Of a stretch of 7,569 nt of DNA, positions 5,031 to 7,569 are shown piece by piece. Numbering within the stretch: the stretch's first letter is position 1; each line of letters starts with the position of its first letter. Source of the DNA: Desulfobacteraceae bacterium (GTDB lineage: Bacteria > Desulfobacterota > DSM-4660 > Desulfatiglandales > Desulfatiglandaceae); contig JAUUVE010000087.1 in NCBI GenBank assembly GCA_030589715.1, forward strand, positions 1 through 7,569. The letters run 5' to 3'. The position numbers and the translations under genes were made by a program. Under the pieces are notes generated by a model. The model searched no databases. It was given only the letters and a program-made list of their open reading frames with translations, and was not told the origin of the DNA.

Positions 5031-6826
5031 CCGAGCATCATATTGGTGCACAAAGAAGACTGGAAGGCATTCCTGCCTCCCCTGGCATTATCATCGGCAA
5101 GGCGCATTTGGTGGGCAAATCGAGGGTCAAGATCCTTTACCAGTACCTTATTGACGAAAGACAGCTGAATAGGGAGGTCGAGAGATTCAAGGGGGCCCTG
5201 CGTACTGAAGAGGAAAAGCTTGTAACACTTAGGGACCAGATGCCAAACCAGGTGAAAGATCACGCCTTTATCCTAGACAGCCACCTGATGATCCTTAAAG
5301 ATAGCATGTTTGTTGATTCTACGATCGAGAGGATCCTTAATGAGAAGATAGATGCCCAATGGGCCCTCAAGGAGTCCCTTGAAGAAATAAGAAAGGTCTT
5401 CGAGCAGATCAATGACGAATACATAAGGAGCCGGATCACTGACGTGGAGAACGTCACAGAGAGGATCCTTAGAAACCTTTCAGGAGAAGCCGAACAGGGT
5501 TTGACCGAAATTAGAGAGCGCATGATTATTGTAGCCCATGATCTTTCGCCGGTGGACACGGCCGAATTGAATATAAGCAAGGTCATGGGATTCATAACGG
5601 ATATAGGGGGCCGGACTTCTCATACGGCCATTATGGCGCAGGCCTTAGAGATTCCGGCGGTTGTGGGGCTTGAATCAGTTACCGAATTGGTGCAGGCAGG
5701 GGATCTCCTGATAGTGGACGGCAACACCGGTGAGGTCATTATCAACCCTGATGATAGTGCCATCATCCACTATCAGGAAAAGCACCTTCAGCGTGAAAAG
5801 TACAAATCCGCCATCGCCAGGATAAGTCACCTTCCGGCAGAGACCCTCGACGGACATAAAGTGGCCGTTATGGCCAATATCGAATTTTTGGAGGAGGTTA
5901 CAGCGGCCAGGGACTATGGTGGGGAGGGGATTGGCCTATACAGGACCGAGTTCCTGTATCTAAGGAGCAAAGGATTGCCAAGCGAAGAGGAGCTCTTTGA
6001 GGATTATCGTGATGTTGCCGGAATAATCGGGCCAGCCCCTGTGACAATAAGGACCCTGGACCTGGGAGGGGACAAGTTCGCCTCTGAGCTTTATATAACC
6101 AAGGAGATGAATCCTGCCCTTGGCCTCAGGGCCATACGGTTTTCTCTTAAAGAACCAGAGATCTTCAGGAGTCAACTACGAGCCATCCTAAGGGCGAGTG
6201 CCTATGGTAGGGTTCAGCTCATGTTTCCTATGATATCCGGCCTGGAGGAGGTCCTTGAGGCAAGGGAGATCTTGGAGCAGGTCAAAGATGAATTGGATAA
6301 CCAAGGGGTGGAATATGACCATAACATAAAGACAGGCATAATGATCGAAATCCCGTCGGCCGTTGCTGTGGCTGATATCCTGGCCCATCATGTCGACTTC
6401 TTCAGTATGGGAACAAATGACCTTATCCAATATGCCCTTGCAATTGACAGGATCAACGAACATGTGGCCTACATGTACCAGCCCTTTCACCCCGCTATCC
6501 TTAAGATGATCCAGCAGGTCGTCCAGGCAGGGAAAAATGCAGGGATCCCCGTCTCCCTTTGCGGTGAAATGGCTGGTGACCCACTCTGCGTATCCATCTT
6601 GCTTGGGCTAGGCATTGCGGAACTCAGCATGAATGCCAGGGCCATTCCCCTCATAAAAAAGCTCATCCGCTCGATCTCCCTCAAAGAGGCCCATGAAGAT
6701 TTTGAGAATGTGACTGGACTCACTACAGCCAAGGAGGTACGAGCATATATCTTGGATCGGATGAAGAAACTGCTGCCCGAGCTGGATGAAAAAGGCTACC
6801 TGAATAGTGGAGAAAAGTATTTTTGA
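5027..6826 (+). CDS. ptsI: Phosphoenolpyruvate-protein phosphotransferase (PTS Enzyme I)
   Basis: Enzyme I takes phosphate from PEP onto a histidine and transfers it to HPr in the cytoplasm. The 599-residue protein has the full domain order: N-terminal segment with GIPASPGIIIGKA (14-26), HPr-binding helices (about 45-150), the phosphohistidine domain with GGRTSHTAIMAQALEIPAVVG (194-214; active H199), and the C-terminal PEP-binding TIM barrel. In the barrel, key residues are R306 in GLYRTEFL, R342 in RTLDLGGDK, E441 in IMIEIPSA, N464-D465 in MGTNDLIQYA, R475 in DRINEH, and the acid-base C512 in LCGEMAGD. A GGAG sequence at 5016-5019 precedes the ATG by 7 nt, and the start overlaps the ptsH stop. 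Length and active sites are complete, so it should be functional. No EII permease gene is nearby. Confidence 0.98.
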   Translation: MTEHHIGAQRRLEGIPASPGIIIGKAHLVGKSRVKILYQYLIDERQLNREVERFKGALRTEEEKLVTLRDQMPNQVKDHAFILDSHLMILKDSMFVDSTIERILNEKIDAQWALKESLEEIRKVFEQINDEYIRSRITDVENVTERILRNLSGEAEQGLTEIRERMIIVAHDLSPVDTAELNISKVMGFITDIGGRTSHTAIMAQALEIPAVVGLESVTELVQAGDLLIVDGNTGEVIINPDDSAIIHYQEKHLQREKYKSAIARISHLPAETLDGHKVAVMANIEFLEEVTAARDYGGEGIGLYRTEFLYLRSKGLPSEEELFEDYRDVAGIIGPAPVTIRTLDLGGDKFASELYITKEMNPALGLRAIRFSLKEPEIFRSQLRAILRASAYGRVQLMFPMISGLEEVLEAREILEQVKDELDNQGVEYDHNIKTGIMIEIPSAVAVADILAHHVDFFSMGTNDLIQYALAIDRINEHVAYMYQPFHPAILKMIQQVVQAGKNAGIPVSLCGEMAGDPLCVSILLGLGIAELSMNARAIPLIKKLIRSISLKEAHEDFENVTGLTTAKEVRAYILDRMKKLLPELDEKGYLNSGEKYF

Positions 6827-6860
6827 TTGATGATTTGAGATTTTTGATTGGTGGTTGACA
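6821..6860 (+). repeat. Imperfect 21-nt direct repeat at the end of ptsI
   Basis: Two copies of a 21-nt unit start at 6821 and 6842. Both begin TTTTGATTG and continue RTGRTTKA-like (ATGATTTGA against GTGGTTGAC). The first copy contains the ptsI stop codon TGA (6824-6826), so the repeat begins in the last codon of the gene. It marks the transition from the operon to the gene-free stretch 6827-7254. No terminator-like stem with a T tract is seen here. Confidence 0.6.
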
Positions 6861-6873
6861 AGAATAATACTCC

Positions 6874-6892
6874 GGTTTACAGCACTGTAACC
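6874..6892. other. Small hairpin at the outer edge of the left inverted-repeat arm
   Basis: GGTTTACA (6874-6881) can pair with TGTAACC (6886-6892) with one bulged T and a 4-nt loop GCAC. It straddles the beginning of the left inverted-repeat arm. No T tract follows, so it is unlikely to be an intrinsic terminator of the ptsI transcript. Confidence 0.4.
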
Positions 6893-6914
6893 GTTCACGG
6901 GTTCAGAGGTTCCC
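6887..6914. repeat. Left arm of a long imperfect inverted repeat
   Basis: This 28-nt arm beginning GTAACCGTTCACGGGTTCAG is the reverse complement, at 24 of 28 aligned columns, of 7181-7207. The outer 20 nt match at 18 positions. The two arms bracket about 266 nt containing a decayed four-helix-bundle gene. The arrangement resembles the ends of a small non-autonomous element, but I see no clear target-site duplication. The arm also resembles a degenerate GTTC-type short repeat, which is an alternative explanation. Confidence 0.55.
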
Positions 6915-6918
6915 CGCA

Positions 6919-7122
6919 TTGGGCGGGATCTTCGACAGGGTTCAGCGAAAATGCGAAATTGCTGAAGAATTCGATTCGGAGACAAACCCGGAATTTGTTC
7001 GTTTTTTTAGGTATGCAAAACGGCCTTGCGCCGAAGTCCAGAGTGAGCTTTACGTAGGCTTGGATCAACAATACATAACGAAAGCTAAGTTTCGGGATGT
7101 GTATGATCATGCCGACCTATAA
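6919..7122 (+). pseudogene. Remnant of an S23/IVP-type four-helix-bundle protein gene
   Basis: In this frame, translation from about 6931 reads FDRVQRKCEIAEEFDSET, then NPEFVRFFRYAKRPCAEVQ, then SELYVGLDQQYITKAKF and RDVYDHADL. This resembles the central and third helices of the small proteins related to the 23S rRNA intervening-sequence protein (typically ...QIQRASVSIMSNIAEGF...EFIRFLxxAxGSxxEVxSxLYVAxDxxYI...). Intact family members are about 115-130 residues. Here the first 35-50 residues are missing, about five to seven residues between the QR and IAE motifs appear deleted, and the TAA at 7120-7122 interrupts the last helix. A shifted frame after the stop (from 7121) continues with RKIGNP, reminiscent of the RxIGGFIxYL ending. 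No credible start or ribosome-binding site exists, so it is judged a pseudogene. The cellular role of free-standing members is unknown; they also resemble the Avd accessory proteins of diversity-generating retroelements, but no reverse transcriptase is present. Confidence 0.65.
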
Positions 7123-7151
7123 GCAAGGCCAACGAAAGATAGGTAACCCTG

Positions 7152-7182
7152 CCTCCGGCCCATAGGGCCTACGGCCCGGAGG
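7152..7182. repeat. GC-rich nested palindrome
   Basis: CCTCCGG (7152-7158) can pair with CCGGAGG (7176-7182). Two further perfect hairpins lie within or overlapping this: GGCCC-ATA-GGGCC (7157-7169) and GGGCC-TAC-GGCCC (7165-7177). The pairings are mutually exclusive in part, a REP-like arrangement. No run of T follows, so an ordinary Rho-independent terminator is unlikely. It lies between the pseudogene and the right inverted-repeat arm. Confidence 0.6.
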
Positions 7183-7207
7183 GAACGCTGAACCTGTGAA
7201 CGCTTAC
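7181..7207. repeat. Right arm of the imperfect inverted repeat, with GAAC-type units
   Basis: This arm pairs with 6887-6914. Within it are three short units, GAACGCT (7183-7189), GAACCTGT (7190-7197) and GAACGCT (7198-7204), so the arm is itself a degenerate tandem repeat with 7-8-nt spacing. Either a terminal inverted repeat or two simple-repeat tracts in opposite orientation would give this pattern. Confidence 0.55.
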
Positions 7208-7215
7208 CATTCTTC

Positions 7216-7239
7216 AATATTTAATATTCACAATATTCA
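7216..7239 (+). repeat. AT-rich AATATT units upstream of smpB
   Basis: Three AATATT units begin at 7216, 7223 and 7232, separated by 1 and 3 nt, giving a 7-9-nt period. The tract ends 5 nt before the smpB ribosome-binding site. It could supply an AT-rich promoter -10 region for smpB, but no convincing -35 partner is visible at a good distance. Confidence 0.5.
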
Positions 7240-7244
7240 ATCCT

Positions 7245-7249
7245 GAAGG
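7245..7249 (+). promoter_or_regulatory. Ribosome-binding site for smpB
   Basis: GAAGG ends 5 nt before ATG 7255. It supports this methionine as the start of smpB, in agreement with the family N-terminus, and shows that smpB has its own initiation signal after the repeat-rich gap. Confidence 0.6.
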
Positions 7250-7254
7250 TATCT

Positions 7255-7569
7255 ATGGGAAACAGAATTGTCTGCCAGAATAGAAAGGCATCGCATGACT
7301 ACTTTATTGATGAACTCATGGAGGCCGGAATTGTCCTCCTGGGATCCGAGGTAAAGTCCCTCAGAGAAGGGCGTGGCAGCCTGGTGGACGGCTATGCCAA
7401 GATAAGAAATGGCGAGGTCTTCCTCCATAAGATGCATATTACACCTTACCCGCATGCCCACCATGTCCGGTTAGATCCCACAAGAACCAGAAAGCTACTG
7501 CTGAATAAGAGAGAAATAAAACGTTTGATCGGAAAAACCGAAGAAAAGGGGTACACCCTGATTCCCACA
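7255..7569 (+). CDS. smpB: SsrA-binding protein SmpB, 3'-truncated by the window edge
   Basis: SmpB binds tmRNA (SsrA) and carries it into stalled ribosomes for trans-translation, which tags the incomplete peptide and frees the ribosome. The first 105 residues are present of a usual 150-160. The start is MGNRIVCQNRKASHDYFIDE, followed by the core motif GIVLLGSEVKSLREGRGSLVDGY (25-47), the segment FLHKMHITPYPHA (56-68), DPTRTRKLLLNKREIKRL (74-91) and GYTLIP near the edge, all diagnostic of the SmpB OB-fold. The C-terminal tail that mimics mRNA in the ribosome lies beyond the window. It is on the same strand as the preceding operon but separated from ptsI by 428 nt of repeats and decayed sequence, so it probably has a separate promoter that I cannot locate. 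Confidence 0.97.
   Translation, partial: MGNRIVCQNRKASHDYFIDELMEAGIVLLGSEVKSLREGRGSLVDGYAKIRNGEVFLHKMHITPYPHAHHVRLDPTRTRKLLLNKREIKRLIGKTEEKGYTLIPT

Noticed and set aside
6855..6883. A promoter with perfect TTGACA (6855-6860)
   Set aside because: The element at 17-nt spacing is TACAGC (6878-6883), a poor -10, and no gene follows soon; the TTGACA is part of the repeat at the ptsI end.
6608..6985. A 125-codon minus-strand ORF
   Set aside because: It is mostly antisense to ptsI, and its repetitive NHQSKISNHQSKI segment is only the translation of the TTTTGATTG repeat.
6848..7057. A 69-codon plus-strand ORF overlapping the decayed region
   Set aside because: It has a TTG start without a ribosome-binding site, no recognisable family, and lies out of frame with the four-helix-bundle similarity, crossing the inverted-repeat arm.
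6919..7122. Avd-type accessory gene of a diversity-generating retroelement
   Set aside because: The remnant fits the broad four-helix-bundle family, but there is no reverse transcriptase, template repeat or variable target in the window.
6827..7254. Intrinsic terminator for the operon
   Set aside because: Hairpins at 6874-6892, 6913-6927 and 7152-7182 all lack a following T tract.

Overview
The window is a compact, all-plus-strand block of core translation and RNA-processing genes, followed by a short decayed intergenic island and the start of another housekeeping gene. The order is rpsP (5' end missing), khpA-like KH protein, rimM, trmD, a Tm1570/COG4752-type SPOUT methyltransferase, rplS, rnhB, yraN, rsmI, ptsH, ptsI, a degraded four-helix-bundle gene, and smpB (3' end missing). 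The rpsP-KH-rimM-trmD-SPOUT-rplS-rnhB-yraN-rsmI order, mixed base composition and short heptad-type repeats at gene borders suggest a Desulfobacterota (former Deltaproteobacteria) chromosome, perhaps of the Desulfobacterales or Syntrophobacterales type. That placement is an inference from gene order and protein style; no rRNA gene is present to confirm it.

Positions 1-4752 form one tightly packed transcription unit. rimM and trmD overlap by 11 nt, trmD and the SPOUT gene by 1 nt, and rnhB and yraN by 20 nt; yraN and rsmI overlap by 1 nt or lie 11 nt apart, depending on the rsmI start. The products act together on the ribosome and on RNA: S16 and L19 are structural proteins, RimM matures the 30S head, TrmD makes m1G37 in tRNA, RsmI methylates 16S rRNA C1402, the KH protein and the SPOUT enzyme bind or modify RNA, RNase HII removes ribonucleotides from DNA, and YraN is a nuclease-fold protein of unclear role. 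Several starts are non-ATG: TTG for rimM and yraN, probably TTG for rnhB, possibly GTG for rsmI.

Positions 4758-6826 hold HPr and Enzyme I of the PEP phosphotransferase system, joined to each other by an ATGA overlap and to rsmI by a 5-nt gap. No sugar permease is in view, so the pair could serve a regulatory or incomplete PTS.

Positions 6827-7254 (428 nt) contain no intact gene. They hold short imperfect repeats at the ptsI end, a 27-28-nt imperfect inverted repeat bracketing the remains of a 23S-rRNA-intervening-sequence-type (S23/IVP) four-helix-bundle gene, a GC-rich nested palindrome, and AT-rich repeats just before smpB. The last 315 nt encode the first 105 residues of SmpB, the tmRNA partner.

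I found no new multi-gene system. The most notable items are the repeat-bracketed pseudogene, the heptamer array translated into the N-terminus of RsmI, and the methyltransferase of unknown substrate next to trmD.
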